64,000 nucleotides of DNA from JAENVU01 sp963765075 (GTDB taxonomy: Bacteria > Actinomycetota > Acidimicrobiia > IMCC26256 > JAENVU01). The stretch spans positions 434,001-498,000 of the forward strand of contig CAVXVA010000001.1 in NCBI GenBank assembly GCA_963765075.1, given 5' to 3'. Each line of letters begins with the position of its first letter. The first letter of the stretch is position 1. Below are positions 24,716 through 34,321 of this stretch, one piece after another. The position numbers and the translations under genes were made by a program. A model generated the notes under the pieces. The model was not told the DNA's origin. It worked only from the letters and a program-made list of their open reading frames with translations, and made no database searches.

Positions 24716-26341
24716 ATGCATCGGATCCGCCGATCAACCATGGGACGAGCAGGCGGGCGGCTCGGGCTGGTTGCCCTCGTCGCCGCGCTGGCCACGCCCG
24801 GCATCGCCCTCCCCGCGCAGAGCGCGATCACGCCGGGTATCACGATCGGCGACGTCGTCGTGGCCGAAGGTGACGTCGGCGTGACGCCGGCACGACTCAC
24901 CGTCAATCTCTCGGCCCCGCTGACCACCGATACGTTCATCACGTTCGCGACGGCCGACGGCACTGCCAGCAGCGGAACGGACTACGCGCGTCGCGTCGGG
25001 AAGTTCCGGATCCGGGCCGGCCGATCGTTCGCGACCGTCGCGCTCAGAGTCTCCCCCGACACCGACGTCGAAGGCGACGAGACCTTCGCCGTGACACTCA
25101 CGGGAGCCGGCGGTGTTCCGATCGCCGATGACACTGGCACGGTCACCATCCGCGACGACGAGCTCGCCGCGCCCGGCCGGATCGCGATCGGGGACGCGAG
25201 TGTGTCCGAGAGTGACGTCGGTCTGATTCCGCTGCGGTTCACGGTGAGTCTCGACGCGCCGAGCGCAGTCGATGTCACCGCGCGATTCGCCGCAATCGGC
25301 ACCACCGCAACCGCCGGTCTCGACTTCGTCGCGCGCATGGGGCAGTTGAAGATCCGCGCCGGGCGCACCTTCGCCATCGTGACGGTCAAGGAAATCGGCG
25401 ACCCCGACGCCGAGAGCACCGAGCAGTTCGACGTGGTCCTCACCTCGGTCGCCGGGGCAACGGTGACGGACGCGATCGGAACCGGAACCATTGTCGACGA
25501 TGACACGCCGCTCATCTCCGCCCCCGGAGCTCCGACCCTCACGAGTGCGATCGCGGGACCCGCGAACGGAATGCTCGTCGTCTCGTGGGACCCACCAATC
25601 GACGACGGCGGCTCGCCGGTGATCCAGTACGAACTCGAGATCGACCGACCCGGAGGGATCGTCGTGGGGACCTACACCGCCATCGCGACCAACATCGTGT
25701 GTGGGAGTCCGGGGGTGACGTGCGCGATGCGGGTCCGGGCCGTCAACGTGGCCGGCCCGGGCCCGTGGTCCGAACCGCTCAGTGGCACCACCTGGCGCGC
25801 ACCGAGCGCGGTCGACCTCGTCGGAAGCGGTGGTGACCAGGTCGTGACCGGTGTCTGGTCGGTGCCGACCGACCCGGGCGACTTCCCGGTGATCGACTAC
25901 CGGATCTCGCGCAGCACCGACGGCACGAACTTCAGCTTCGTCGAGTTCACCACGGTGCGCACCGCGAGCGTGCTGTGCCCGGGCGAGCGGAGCACCTGTT
26001 GGATCCGAGTCCAGCCGCGCAACGCCGCCGGCCTCGGACCGGCCACCGACGCGAGCGCGAGTACCTGGGGTCGCCCGGGCGCGCCGACGCTCGTCACGAT
26101 CCGCCGCATCGGCACGCTCGTCGGACTCGGCTGGACCGCCCCCACCGATGACGGCGGGGCACCCATCTTCGACTACCTCGGGGAACGGACCATCGACGGC
26201 GGGCTGAGCTGGATGTCGGTCGGGAGTGTGCAGTTCACCCCTCCCACCTGCCCGATCGGCATCAGCTGTGGATTCCGGATCAGCGCGGCCAATGTGATCG
26301 GAACCGGGCCACCGTCGAATGTGCTCTCCATCGGGCCCTAA
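24716..26341 (+). CDS. Secreted protein with Calx-beta and fibronectin type III domains
   Basis: The 541-residue protein has a signal peptide (about 1-37), two Calx-beta domains (GITIGDVVVAEGDVGVTPAR to TGTVTIRDDE, and IAIGDASVSESDVGLIP to TGTIVDDDT, together about 40-262) with acidic calcium-binding turns such as DTDVEGDETF, and three fibronectin type III repeats (about 265-541). No membrane anchor or sorting signal is evident at the C-terminus. It should be an extracellular or wall-associated binding or adhesion protein. A purine-rich ribosome-binding site (AAAGGGG) precedes the ATG. It is divergent from the sigma operon and shares its promoter motif. Confidence 0.8.
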   Translation: MHRIRRSTMGRAGGRLGLVALVAALATPGIALPAQSAITPGITIGDVVVAEGDVGVTPARLTVNLSAPLTTDTFITFATADGTASSGTDYARRVGKFRIRAGRSFATVALRVSPDTDVEGDETFAVTLTGAGGVPIADDTGTVTIRDDELAAPGRIAIGDASVSESDVGLIPLRFTVSLDAPSAVDVTARFAAIGTTATAGLDFVARMGQLKIRAGRTFAIVTVKEIGDPDAESTEQFDVVLTSVAGATVTDAIGTGTIVDDDTPLISAPGAPTLTSAIAGPANGMLVVSWDPPIDDGGSPVIQYELEIDRPGGIVVGTYTAIATNIVCGSPGVTCAMRVRAVNVAGPGPWSEPLSGTTWRAPSAVDLVGSGGDQVVTGVWSVPTDPGDFPVIDYRISRSTDGTNFSFVEFTTVRTASVLCPGERSTCWIRVQPRNAAGLGPATDASASTWGRPGAPTLVTIRRIGTLVGLGWTAPTDDGGAPIFDYLGERTIDGGLSWMSVGSVQFTPPTCPIGISCGFRISAANVIGTGPPSNVLSIGP

Positions 26342-26424
26342 CGCCGATTGGAGGGGCCGCTCCTGCCCGTCAGTACACTTTTCCCACCCTTCTCGCGGAG
26401 TCGTGGGGGAAGAAGGAGCGAAAC

Positions 26425-28230
26425 GTGTCGATCGTCGTGAACGCGCCAACGAAACACAAGCGCCTGCTGGCGTGGGTGGACGAGATGGCGGAGTTGCTCC
26501 AGCCCGACGCCATCCATTGGTTCGACGGCTCCGAAGCCGAGGCCGACGCGTTGTGCCAGGGGCTGGTCGACGCCGGCACCTTCGTGCCCCTCGACCCCGC
26601 CAAGCGGCCGAACTCGTACTGGGCCGCGACCGACCCGTCTGACGTTGCCCGCGTCGAGGACCGCACCTACATCTGTTCCACGACCGAGGACGGCGCCGGC
26701 CCGACGAACAACTGGAAAGATCCCGCCGAGATGCGCAGCATTTTGGACGGCTTGTTCCGGGGCGCGATGGCCGGCCGCACGATGTACGTGGTCCCGTTCA
26801 GCATGGGCCCGCTCGGCTCCCCGCTCTCCTACATCGGCGTCGAGATCACCGACTCGCCCTACGTGGCGGTGAGCATGCGCACCATGACCCGAGCCGGTCA
26901 GGCCGCACTCGACGTGCTCGGTGACGACGGCGACTTCGTGCCCTGCGTCCACTCGCTCGGCGCGCCACTCGAGGCCGGCGAGGCCGACGTCGCGTGGCCG
27001 TGCAACGCGGAGGAGAAGTGGATCGTCCACTTCCCCGAGACCCGTGAGATCTGGTCGTACGGCTCGGGCTACGGCGGCAACGCGCTGCTCGGCAAGAAGT
27101 GCTTCGCGCTGCGCATCGCCTCGGTCATCGCCCGAGACGAAGGCTGGCTCGCCGAGCACATGCTCATCCTGAAGCTCACCTCCCCCTCGGGCACGGTCAA
27201 GTACGTCGCCGCCGCGTTCCCGTCGGCGTGTGGCAAGACGAACCTCGCAATGCTCATCCCGTCGATCCCGGGCTGGAAGGCCGAGACCGTCGGCGACGAC
27301 ATCGCCTGGATGAAGTTCGGTCCCGACGGCCGCTTGTACGCGATCAACCCCGAGTTCGGGTTCTTCGGCGTCGCGCCCGGCACCAACATGGAGACGAACC
27401 CCAACGCCATGCTCACGTTGGGCAGCAACACGGTGTTCACCAACGTGGCCCTCACCGACGATCACGACGTCTGGTGGGAAGGGATGGACGGCGAACCGCC
27501 CGCGCACCTGACCGACTGGAAGCGCCAGGACTGGACTCCCGAGTCCGAGACCCCGGCCGCCCACCCCAACTCTCGGTTCTGCGCACCCGCATCGCAGTGC
27601 CCCGTGGTGGCTGACGAGTGGCAAGACCCCAAGGGTGTGCCGATCTCGGCCGTCCTCTTCGGTGGTCGCCGGGCCACGACCGTCCCGCTCGTCTACGAGT
27701 CGCGCGACTGGCGCCACGGCGTGTTCGTCGGCGCCACGATGGGTTCGGAGAAGACCGCGGCCGCGTTCGGGGGCCTCGGCGATCTTCGGCATGACCCGTT
27801 CGCGATGCTGCCGTTCTGCGGCTACCACATGGGCGACTACTTCGCGCACTGGCTCTCGATGACCGACCACACCGACGAGGCGAACCTGCCCCGTATCTAC
27901 GGCGTCAACTGGTTCCGCAAGGACGCCGACGGGAAGTTCATCTGGCCGGGCTACGGCGAGAACTCCCGGGTGCTCGCCTGGATCGTCGGTCGACTCGAAG
28001 GCAGTGCCAACGGTGAGGACACGCCGATCGGCGTCGTGCCCACCCCTGCCGACCTCGAACTCACTGGCCTCGACATCTCGGCCGATGACGTTGCCGCCGC
28101 GCTCGTCGTCGACCCGGAACAGTGGAAGCAGGAGTGCGCGAGTACCCGTGGCCACTTCGAGTCGTTCGGAAGCCACCTGCCGGCGGCGCTCGTCGAGGAA
28201 CTCGAAGCCCTCGAGTCCCGCCTCGGCTAA
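26425..28230 (+). CDS. pckG: Phosphoenolpyruvate carboxykinase (GTP)
   Basis: The enzyme converts oxaloacetate and GTP to phosphoenolpyruvate and CO2, the entry step of gluconeogenesis. The 601-residue protein has the GTP-type kinase loop FPSACGKTNLAML (about residues 267-279), the metal-binding VGDDIAWMKF near 290, and GVFVGATMGSEKTAAA near 435. Its length and motifs are normal for the GTP-dependent class. The GTG at 26425 follows a purine-rich site (GGAAGAAGGAG). It is a single-gene unit with a hairpin downstream. Confidence 0.97.
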   Translation: MSIVVNAPTKHKRLLAWVDEMAELLQPDAIHWFDGSEAEADALCQGLVDAGTFVPLDPAKRPNSYWAATDPSDVARVEDRTYICSTTEDGAGPTNNWKDPAEMRSILDGLFRGAMAGRTMYVVPFSMGPLGSPLSYIGVEITDSPYVAVSMRTMTRAGQAALDVLGDDGDFVPCVHSLGAPLEAGEADVAWPCNAEEKWIVHFPETREIWSYGSGYGGNALLGKKCFALRIASVIARDEGWLAEHMLILKLTSPSGTVKYVAAAFPSACGKTNLAMLIPSIPGWKAETVGDDIAWMKFGPDGRLYAINPEFGFFGVAPGTNMETNPNAMLTLGSNTVFTNVALTDDHDVWWEGMDGEPPAHLTDWKRQDWTPESETPAAHPNSRFCAPASQCPVVADEWQDPKGVPISAVLFGGRRATTVPLVYESRDWRHGVFVGATMGSEKTAAAFGGLGDLRHDPFAMLPFCGYHMGDYFAHWLSMTDHTDEANLPRIYGVNWFRKDADGKFIWPGYGENSRVLAWIVGRLEGSANGEDTPIGVVPTPADLELTGLDISADDVAAALVVDPEQWKQECASTRGHFESFGSHLPAALVEELEALESRLG

Positions 28231-28243
28231 CCCACCCCCAGCG

Positions 28244-28284
28244 TTTGGCGCCTGCTGGCGCCCCACGCGTCATCACGCGCCAAA
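28244..28284 (+). terminator. Hairpin region downstream of pckG
   Basis: Two alternative stems start 14 nt after the pckG stop: GGCGCC (28247-28252) with GGCGCC (28257-28262), or TTTGGCGC (28244-28251) with GCGCCAAA (28277-28284), the latter followed by AAGGG. It probably ends the pckG transcript. Confidence 0.45.
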
Positions 28285-28350
28285 AGGGTCGGAGTTTGGA
28301 AGGGGTCGGCTCCGCTCAGGCCGCCTCTTCGGCTCGTGTAGACAAGGGCC

Positions 28351-30735
28351 ATGACCGAACGATCGTCACGCCCCAGCATCGAGCAGATGGCCGCGGCCGT
28401 CGCCGGCATCGACCTGTGGAACAGCCCGGGGATCCCCGAGCACGGGCTCGCACCGCTACGGGTGACCGATGGGCCCAACGGGGCGCGAGGTCCGAGCTTC
28501 ACCGGCATCCCGAGCGCGTGCTTTCCGTGTGGGACCGCGCTCGGCGCCACGTGGGATCCGGAGATGGTCGAGGCCGTGGGGGTCGCGATCGGCGAGGAGT
28601 CCCGGACCAAAGGCGCGCACGTGCTCCTCGCGCCGACGGTCAACCTGCACCGCCACCCGCTCGCCGGCCGCAACTTCGAGTGCTACTCCGAAGACCCGTA
28701 CCTCACGGCGCGGCTCGCCGTTGGCTTCGTGCGGGGCGTGCAATCGGTGGGCGTGGGCACCACCGTCAAACACTTCGTCGCCAACGACTCCGAGTTCGAG
28801 CGCATGACGATCAGTTCCGACGTCGACGAGGCCGTGCTGCGCGAGCTCTACCTCGTGCCCTTCGAGGCCACGGTCACCGAAGCCGGCGCCTGGGGAATCA
28901 TGAGCGCCTACAACCGGTTGAACGGCACCTACTGCAGCGAGCACGAGTGGCTGCTCACGACCGTCCTCCGAGACGAGTGGGGCTTCGACGGGTTCGTCAT
29001 CTCCGATTGGTTCGGCACCCACAGCACCGCACCTGCGGCCAACGCCGGCCTCGACCTCGAGATGCCCGGGCCCCCGCAGTGGTTCGGGAAGGCGCTGGTC
29101 GACGCGGTCACGAACGGATCGGTGTCCGAGTCGGTCGTTGCCGACAAGATCGAACGCCTCCGGGCCCTGGCCGATCGCACGGGCGCGAACGCGGGCCAAG
29201 GCAACAGTGAGCCGAGTTCCCACGACGACCCTCGCCATCGGGCGCTGATTCGCGACGCCGCCGCCGCCAGCTTCGTCCTCCTGCGGAACGACGGTGTCTT
29301 GCCACTGGACGCGAGCACGCTCGGTTCCGTGGCACTGATCGGCACCGCCGCCGACACCGCGTGGATCATGGGCGGCGGCAGCGCCGCGCTCGACCCGCAC
29401 CCGCCGGTCACACCGCGAGCGGGTCTCACCACCGCGCTCGGCGCCGACACCACGTTGACCTTCACCCGCGGCCCCTCGGCCACCGACACGATCCCGGTGA
29501 TGGACGAGTCGGTCCTCGACGGTCGCCTGGCGATGGCGGTCTACCCAGGAGCCGACCTCACGGGGTCACCCGCGCACGAGACCACCCTGCGCACGGGCCG
29601 CGCGATGTGGCTGGGCGAGTTCCACGAGGCCGTCAACCCGCGTGAGTTCTCGGCCCGGCTCACCGGCACCGTGCGCACGAGCGAGTCCGGCGACTGGACC
29701 TTCGGCTTGAGTAGTACCGCGGCCTGCCGGGTCACCCTCGACGGCGAGATGCTGATCGATGCGTGGACCGATCGCGAGCCCGGCGCCGCGTTCTTCGGAT
29801 TCGGAAGCCGAGAGATCCGGGCGACCCGTTCGTTGACGGCCGACCAGGCGTACCCGATCGAAATCGAGTTCTCGGGCGGCTCCCCCGCCATGGTGAGCGG
29901 CTTCGAACTCGGCGCGGCCGCGCCGACGCCGGCCACCGCCCTGGCCGACGCCGTCGCCGCGGCAGCCGCCGCCGATGTGGCCATCGTGGTGGTCGGTACC
30001 GGACCGACCCTCGACACCGAAGGCAAAGATCGGCCCGACATGAATCTCCCGGGCGACCAGGACGCCATGGTCCGCGCGGTGGCGGCCGCCAACCCGCGGA
30101 CCATCGTCTGTGTGAATGCCGGGTCTCCGGTGACCATGGACTGGGCCGACGAGCCCGCCGCGCTGATGCAGTGTTGGCTGCCCGGCGAGGAATGGGGCAA
30201 CGCGCTCGCCGACGTACTGCTCGGCGCTCGCGATCCGGGCGGTCGTCTCCCCACCACGTTCCCCGTGCGGGTCGAGGACGCGCCATCCCACCCGACGTAC
30301 CCCGGCGCCGACGGTCACGTCCGCTATGACGACGGCCTCCTCATGGGATACCGGGGCTACGACCGGGCGGGCATCGAACCGCGGTTCTGCTTCGGGCACG
30401 GCCTGTCGTACGCGACCTTCGAGTACGGGTCCGTCGCCGTCGATGGGCGCACGGTCTGCGTGGACGTCACCAACACCGGTACCCGCGCCGGATCCGAGGT
30501 CGTCCAGCTCTACGTCCACGCCAATCGCGCCCCGGCCACCCGGCCCGACCAGGAGCTGCGCCGATTCGTGAAAGTCACAATCGAGCCCGGGACGACGGTG
30601 ACCGTCGAATTCGAACTCGACGACCGGTGCTTCAGCGAGTGGGCCGACGGCTGGCAGCTCATGCCCGGTCCGTTCGAGATCAGAATCGGCCGATCGTCGC
30701 GCGACATCCGCGCAACGGGGATCGTCGAAAACTGA
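28351..30735 (+). CDS. Glycoside hydrolase family 3 beta-glucosidase with PA14 domain
   Basis: The 794-residue protein has the GH3 barrel (LRVTDGPNGARG; KHFVANDSEFERMTISSDVD; nucleophile Asp in FDGFVISDWFGTHS near residue 215), the alpha/beta sandwich domain split by an inserted PA14 domain (about 385-530, FSARLTGTVRTSESGDWTFG), and a C-terminal fibronectin-III-like domain. This architecture is typical of enzymes acting on beta-linked oligosaccharides, where PA14 shapes substrate choice. There is no signal peptide, so it should act inside the cell on imported sugars. Its stop is immediately followed by the stop of convergent ddl. Confidence 0.93.
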   Translation: MTERSSRPSIEQMAAAVAGIDLWNSPGIPEHGLAPLRVTDGPNGARGPSFTGIPSACFPCGTALGATWDPEMVEAVGVAIGEESRTKGAHVLLAPTVNLHRHPLAGRNFECYSEDPYLTARLAVGFVRGVQSVGVGTTVKHFVANDSEFERMTISSDVDEAVLRELYLVPFEATVTEAGAWGIMSAYNRLNGTYCSEHEWLLTTVLRDEWGFDGFVISDWFGTHSTAPAANAGLDLEMPGPPQWFGKALVDAVTNGSVSESVVADKIERLRALADRTGANAGQGNSEPSSHDDPRHRALIRDAAAASFVLLRNDGVLPLDASTLGSVALIGTAADTAWIMGGGSAALDPHPPVTPRAGLTTALGADTTLTFTRGPSATDTIPVMDESVLDGRLAMAVYPGADLTGSPAHETTLRTGRAMWLGEFHEAVNPREFSARLTGTVRTSESGDWTFGLSSTAACRVTLDGEMLIDAWTDREPGAAFFGFGSREIRATRSLTADQAYPIEIEFSGGSPAMVSGFELGAAAPTPATALADAVAAAAAADVAIVVVGTGPTLDTEGKDRPDMNLPGDQDAMVRAVAAANPRTIVCVNAGSPVTMDWADEPAALMQCWLPGEEWGNALADVLLGARDPGGRLPTTFPVRVEDAPSHPTYPGADGHVRYDDGLLMGYRGYDRAGIEPRFCFGHGLSYATFEYGSVAVDGRTVCVDVTNTGTRAGSEVVQLYVHANRAPATRPDQELRRFVKVTIEPGTTVTVEFELDDRCFSEWADGWQLMPGPFEIRIGRSSRDIRATGIVEN

Positions 30736-31833
30736 TCAGCGTTGCCGCCCCGCGCGCGCCGCGCGCCGGTCGTGACGTTCGATCGCCAGTTCGATGAGTC
30801 GGTCGAGGAGCGCCGGATACGGCAGGCCGCTCGCCTCCCACAGCTTCGGGTACATGGAGATCGGCGTAAACCCGGGGATCGTGTTCACCTCGTTGAGCAA
30901 GAAGCCGCGACCACCCTCGTCGTAGAAACAGTCGATGCGGGCCATGCCTTCACAGCGACACGCGGCGAACGCGCGCAGCGCGAGCGCCCGAACTTCCGCA
31001 GTTGCGTCGGCTCCGAGCGGGGCCGGAACGAGCAGCTGGGCATTCCCGTCTTCGTACTTGTCGGCGTACGAGTAGAACTCGGCGCCGGGAATCACCTCGC
31101 CCGGTAGCGACGCCTCCGGATGGAGCGACCCCAAGACCGCCACCTCGATCTCGCGGCCGGTGATCATCTCCTCGACCAGGATGTCCTCGTCGTAGCCGAG
31201 CGCGAGATCGATCGCGGCCTCGAGTTCGACCGCCGTCTCGGCCTTGCTGACCCCGACCGATGAACCCATGTTCGCCGGCTTCACGAAGCACGGCAGTCCC
31301 AAGTCGGCAATCACCCGGGTGACGAACCCGGCACGATCCTGCCCGTCCCGGAACTCCAGGTAGGCCCCCTGGGGAATCCCGGCGGCGGCGAACATCTGCT
31401 TCATCGCACCCTTGTGCATCCCGACCGCGGAGCCGAGGACACCGGAACCGACATAGGGCAGGTCGGCCAACTCGAGCAGACCCTGCACGGTGCCGTCTTC
31501 GCCGAACGGACCGTGCAGCAAGGGCACCACGACGTCGACGTCGAGCCCGCGCCGGCCGGACGTCGCGACGACCGCGCCGAGCGACTCCAATGCCGGACCT
31601 TCGACGGGGAACGCCGCCGGCAACCGCTCAGGACCAGCGGCGAGGAGTTCGGCGGCCGCTTCGGCCGCATGCCACTGACCGTCGGTCGTGATCGCGACCG
31701 GGATCACCTCGTAGCGCGCCGGATCGAGAGCCTTCGCCACTGCGACTGCGGTCGCACGCGAAACGTCGTGTTCGGCGGACCTCCCGCCGAAGATCACCAT
31801 CACCCGGGTCCGGCGGGTCGAGGTGTCGCTCAC
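30736..31833 (-). CDS. ddl: D-alanine--D-alanine ligase
   Basis: This ATP-grasp enzyme joins two D-alanines for peptidoglycan precursors. The 365-residue protein shows VIFGGRSAEHDVSRATA at the N-terminus, HGPFGEDGTVQGLLEL near 105, KPANMGSSVGVSKA near 180 (ATP-binding loop) and the C-terminal EVNTIPGFTP metal/substrate segment. The GTG at 31833 overlaps the stop of the upstream small membrane protein by 4 nt. It is convergent with the GH3 gene, with no gap between the stops. Confidence 0.96.
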   Translation of the reverse strand: MSDTSTRRTRVMVIFGGRSAEHDVSRATAVAVAKALDPARYEVIPVAITTDGQWHAAEAAAELLAAGPERLPAAFPVEGPALESLGAVVATSGRRGLDVDVVVPLLHGPFGEDGTVQGLLELADLPYVGSGVLGSAVGMHKGAMKQMFAAAGIPQGAYLEFRDGQDRAGFVTRVIADLGLPCFVKPANMGSSVGVSKAETAVELEAAIDLALGYDEDILVEEMITGREIEVAVLGSLHPEASLPGEVIPGAEFYSYADKYEDGNAQLLVPAPLGADATAEVRALALRAFAACRCEGMARIDCFYDEGGRGFLLNEVNTIPGFTPISMYPKLWEASGLPYPALLDRLIELAIERHDRRAARAGRQR

Positions 31834-32207
31834 GTGACGACCTGCAGGACCGCCCGAATTCCCAGGCCCATCACGAAGAGTCCACCCAACCCGTACAGCA
31901 ACTCGAGTCGGCCGCGCATCTGCTGACGATACGCGTACAACAGCCCGATGGTGATGAAGATCACGAAGCCGTAGAACATGTGAAATCGGGGAACGGACTT
32001 TGCGTACCCCTTGTCGCCCGCCACCATCGCCACACCAAATGCGACCTGAATGAGGATCGCGATTTGAGCGATGGCGGTGACGATCCATACCGGGCGTCCC
32101 CGGAGTGAGGTCCACTTCCATGCCGCGAGGCAGTACAGCCCGGCGATCGCGTTCACCCCGATCGAGACGTAGCCCCAGAAGTTGTGGATGTGGAAGACCG
32201 TCTCCAC
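31830..32207 (-). CDS. Small four-helix membrane protein
   Basis: The 125-residue protein (GTG 32207) has four hydrophobic helices and several histidines near helix ends (FHIHNFWGY at the N-terminus, RFHMFYGFV near residue 80). No family function is known to me. The histidines could be haem or metal ligands, but this is speculation. It starts 10 nt after the acyl-CoA ligase stop and overlaps ddl by 4 nt, so ligase, membrane protein and ddl appear to form one transcript. The frame is open further upstream over the ligase gene but is not protein-like there. Confidence 0.65.
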   Translation of the reverse strand: METVFHIHNFWGYVSIGVNAIAGLYCLAAWKWTSLRGRPVWIVTAIAQIAILIQVAFGVAMVAGDKGYAKSVPRFHMFYGFVIFITIGLLYAYRQQMRGRLELLYGLGGLFVMGLGIRAVLQVVT

Positions 32208-32217
32208 CCGCGTGGCC

Positions 32218-33933
32218 TCAGAGCACCGCGTCGTCAGCGGCTGACTCGGAGAACGCCGACGCGGCCGCGTCGCCCCGAAGCAGTTGCTTGAGGATCTTGC
32301 CGGCAGGGTTGCGCGGCAACGGTGCGTCCCGGAATTCGACGTACTCCGGCACTTTGAAACCGGCCAGATGCTTGGCACAGTGCGCGCGGACGTCTTCCAC
32401 CGTGGCAGTCGAACCCTTCCGCAGCTGCACGACGGCCTTGACTTCCTCGCCGAGGGTGCGGTGCGGGACACCGACGAGCGCAGCATCGAGCACATCCGGG
32501 TGCTCGTGGAGGATGTGCTCGACCTCCACGCAGTAGACGTTCTCGCCCGCGCGGATGATCATGTCCTTGGCTCGGTCGACGAGATACACGAACCCATCGT
32601 CGTCGATCCGCGCGATGTCGCCGGTCCGGAACCACCCGCCGGGGAGGAACACGGCGTCCGTCGCGTCCGGCCGGTTCCAGTAGCCGCGCATCATGATCGT
32701 CGGACCCCGCAACGCGAGTTCTCCGGTTGTATTCGCGGGGAGCGGCGCACCTTCGTCGTCGATCACCCTGGCCTCGACCGTCGGCACCGGTCGACCAACC
32801 GAATCTGGACGGGCGAAGTAGTCGTCACCCGAGATCGCGGTCGCGACCGACGCGCTCTCGGTGAGGCCGTACGCCGTCGACAACGAATCGCGCACCTGCG
32901 GGAACGCGACCTTGATCCGCTCGACCAGCTCCGGAGCCGCCGGTGCGCCGCCGTAGCCGATCCGGGTCACGCTCGAAAGGTCGTAGTCGGCAAAGTTGTC
33001 GGCCTCCACAATGCGCCACATCACGGTGGGCACTCCCCCGATCGAGCTGACCTTCTCGCGTTCGATGGTCGCCATCGCGTGATCGGCTTCGAATCGCCCG
33101 GGCGGCATGAGGACGAGCTTCGACCCGCCGGCGTAGGCCACGATCATGGTGGAGCACGTCCCCGTGACGTGGAACAGCGGCACGATCAGCAGTGCGGCGG
33201 CTTGGTGCTCGGTGCGCTGCTCGCCCTTCCCCATCGCGGCGTTGGCCTGGCTCCCGAGCGCCAGGTTCATCAGATTGGCCAGGGCCTGGCGGTGGGTGAT
33301 GGTCGCGCCCTTGGGCTTCCCCGTCGTCCCGGAGGTATAGAGGATGGCGAGGATGTCGTCCTCCTCCACCGGCACGTCGAGCAACGATCCCGGGTCGTCG
33401 GGTGCGAACAGATCCACACCGGGCTGGGCCTTGCCGTCGGGCTCGGCAAGGTCGATCACGTAGACGTGTTCGAGGGTGGGGATCGTGTCGACGATGTCAC
33501 GCACGATCGCCCAGCGCTTCGGGTCGCAGAACAACACCTTGGCGCCCGAGTCGCGCAACGCGAAGTCGAGTTCCTCGGCCTTCCACCACGCGTTCAGCGG
33601 GACCGCGGCCGCACCCATGCTGGCGCACGCCCAGAACATCACGACCCACTCGATGGTGTTGGCGGTCAGGATCGCGACCCGGTCGCCCCGCTCGACGCCG
33701 AGGTCCCGGAGTGCGACCGCGGCCTGGCGCGCCAACGCGTTGTGTTCGCCGAAGGTGACGCGACGATCACCCTGGACCAGCCAATCGACGTCGGCCCGGG
33801 CGTCGCCGAACGCCATGACGTCCCGCATGGACGCGAACCGGTTTTTGTATACCTGGAGATCGGCACCGAGCACGTGCTCGACCACGATCTCGTACTGGCC
33901 GCCCGGCCCGACGAGTTCCTCGACCGCACTCAT
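32218..33933 (-). CDS. Acyl-CoA synthetase (AMP-binding, FadD-like)
   Basis: The 571-residue enzyme activates carboxylic acids to CoA thioesters through an acyl-adenylate. Motifs: the ATP loop ILYTSGTTGKPKG (about 195-207), the central STAYGLTESAS near 345, the hinge and adenylate-binding GWFRTGDIARIDDDG and YLVDRAKDMIIRAGENV near 440-470, and the catalytic Lys in PRNPAGKILKQLL near 545. Substrate chain length cannot be read. It lies between a MhuD-like gene (22 nt upstream) and a membrane protein/ddl on the same strand. Confidence 0.92.
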   Translation of the reverse strand: MSAVEELVGPGGQYEIVVEHVLGADLQVYKNRFASMRDVMAFGDARADVDWLVQGDRRVTFGEHNALARQAAVALRDLGVERGDRVAILTANTIEWVVMFWACASMGAAAVPLNAWWKAEELDFALRDSGAKVLFCDPKRWAIVRDIVDTIPTLEHVYVIDLAEPDGKAQPGVDLFAPDDPGSLLDVPVEEDDILAILYTSGTTGKPKGATITHRQALANLMNLALGSQANAAMGKGEQRTEHQAAALLIVPLFHVTGTCSTMIVAYAGGSKLVLMPPGRFEADHAMATIEREKVSSIGGVPTVMWRIVEADNFADYDLSSVTRIGYGGAPAAPELVERIKVAFPQVRDSLSTAYGLTESASVATAISGDDYFARPDSVGRPVPTVEARVIDDEGAPLPANTTGELALRGPTIMMRGYWNRPDATDAVFLPGGWFRTGDIARIDDDGFVYLVDRAKDMIIRAGENVYCVEVEHILHEHPDVLDAALVGVPHRTLGEEVKAVVQLRKGSTATVEDVRAHCAKHLAGFKVPEYVEFRDAPLPRNPAGKILKQLLRGDAAASAFSESAADDAVL

Positions 33934-33955
33934 GTCAATCCCCCCGTGGGCCGGC

Positions 33956-34276
33956 TCATGAGGGAGCGGGTGCGTCTTCGTGCTGGACGACGTCGAACTG
34001 CCACAGCTCGGCGCCGGTACTCACCGGACCCTGCCCGGTGTGCTGCTTATGGCCGTGCTGGAACGACGCGCTGTTCATCCAGGCTTGGAAATCCTCTTCG
34101 GTGCGCCACCGGGTGTAGACGAGGAACGTGTCCTTGTCGTCGCTGGGCCGCAGCAGTTCGAACATCTCGAAGCCGGGCATGCCGCTCACCTCACCGGCAC
34201 GGGCCGCGAACCGGGCCACCAGCTCATCGGCCCGTTCTTTCGGTACCGAGATCGCATTGATCTTGACGACACTCAC
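33956..34276 (-). CDS. mhuD: MhuD/IsdG-like haem-degrading monooxygenase
   Basis: The 106-residue ABM-fold protein follows mycobacterial MhuD closely: VVKINAI at the N-terminus, RFAARAGEV, PGFEMFELLRP and EDFQAWMN. The residues known to matter in MhuD, Asn7 and Trp66, are at the same positions. The haem-ligand His75 has no exact match, but His74 and His76 flank the site (FQHGHKQH). MhuD opens haem to mycobilins and releases iron for uptake. It is directly upstream of the acyl-CoA ligase; no haem importer is visible nearby. Confidence 0.8.
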   Translation of the reverse strand: MSVVKINAISVPKERADELVARFAARAGEVSGMPGFEMFELLRPSDDKDTFLVYTRWRTEEDFQAWMNSASFQHGHKQHTGQGPVSTGAELWQFDVVQHEDAPAPS

Positions 34277-34321
34277 GTGATCCCCCTGTCGGTCGAATCG
34301 GCGAGGCTACCGGGTGCATGT

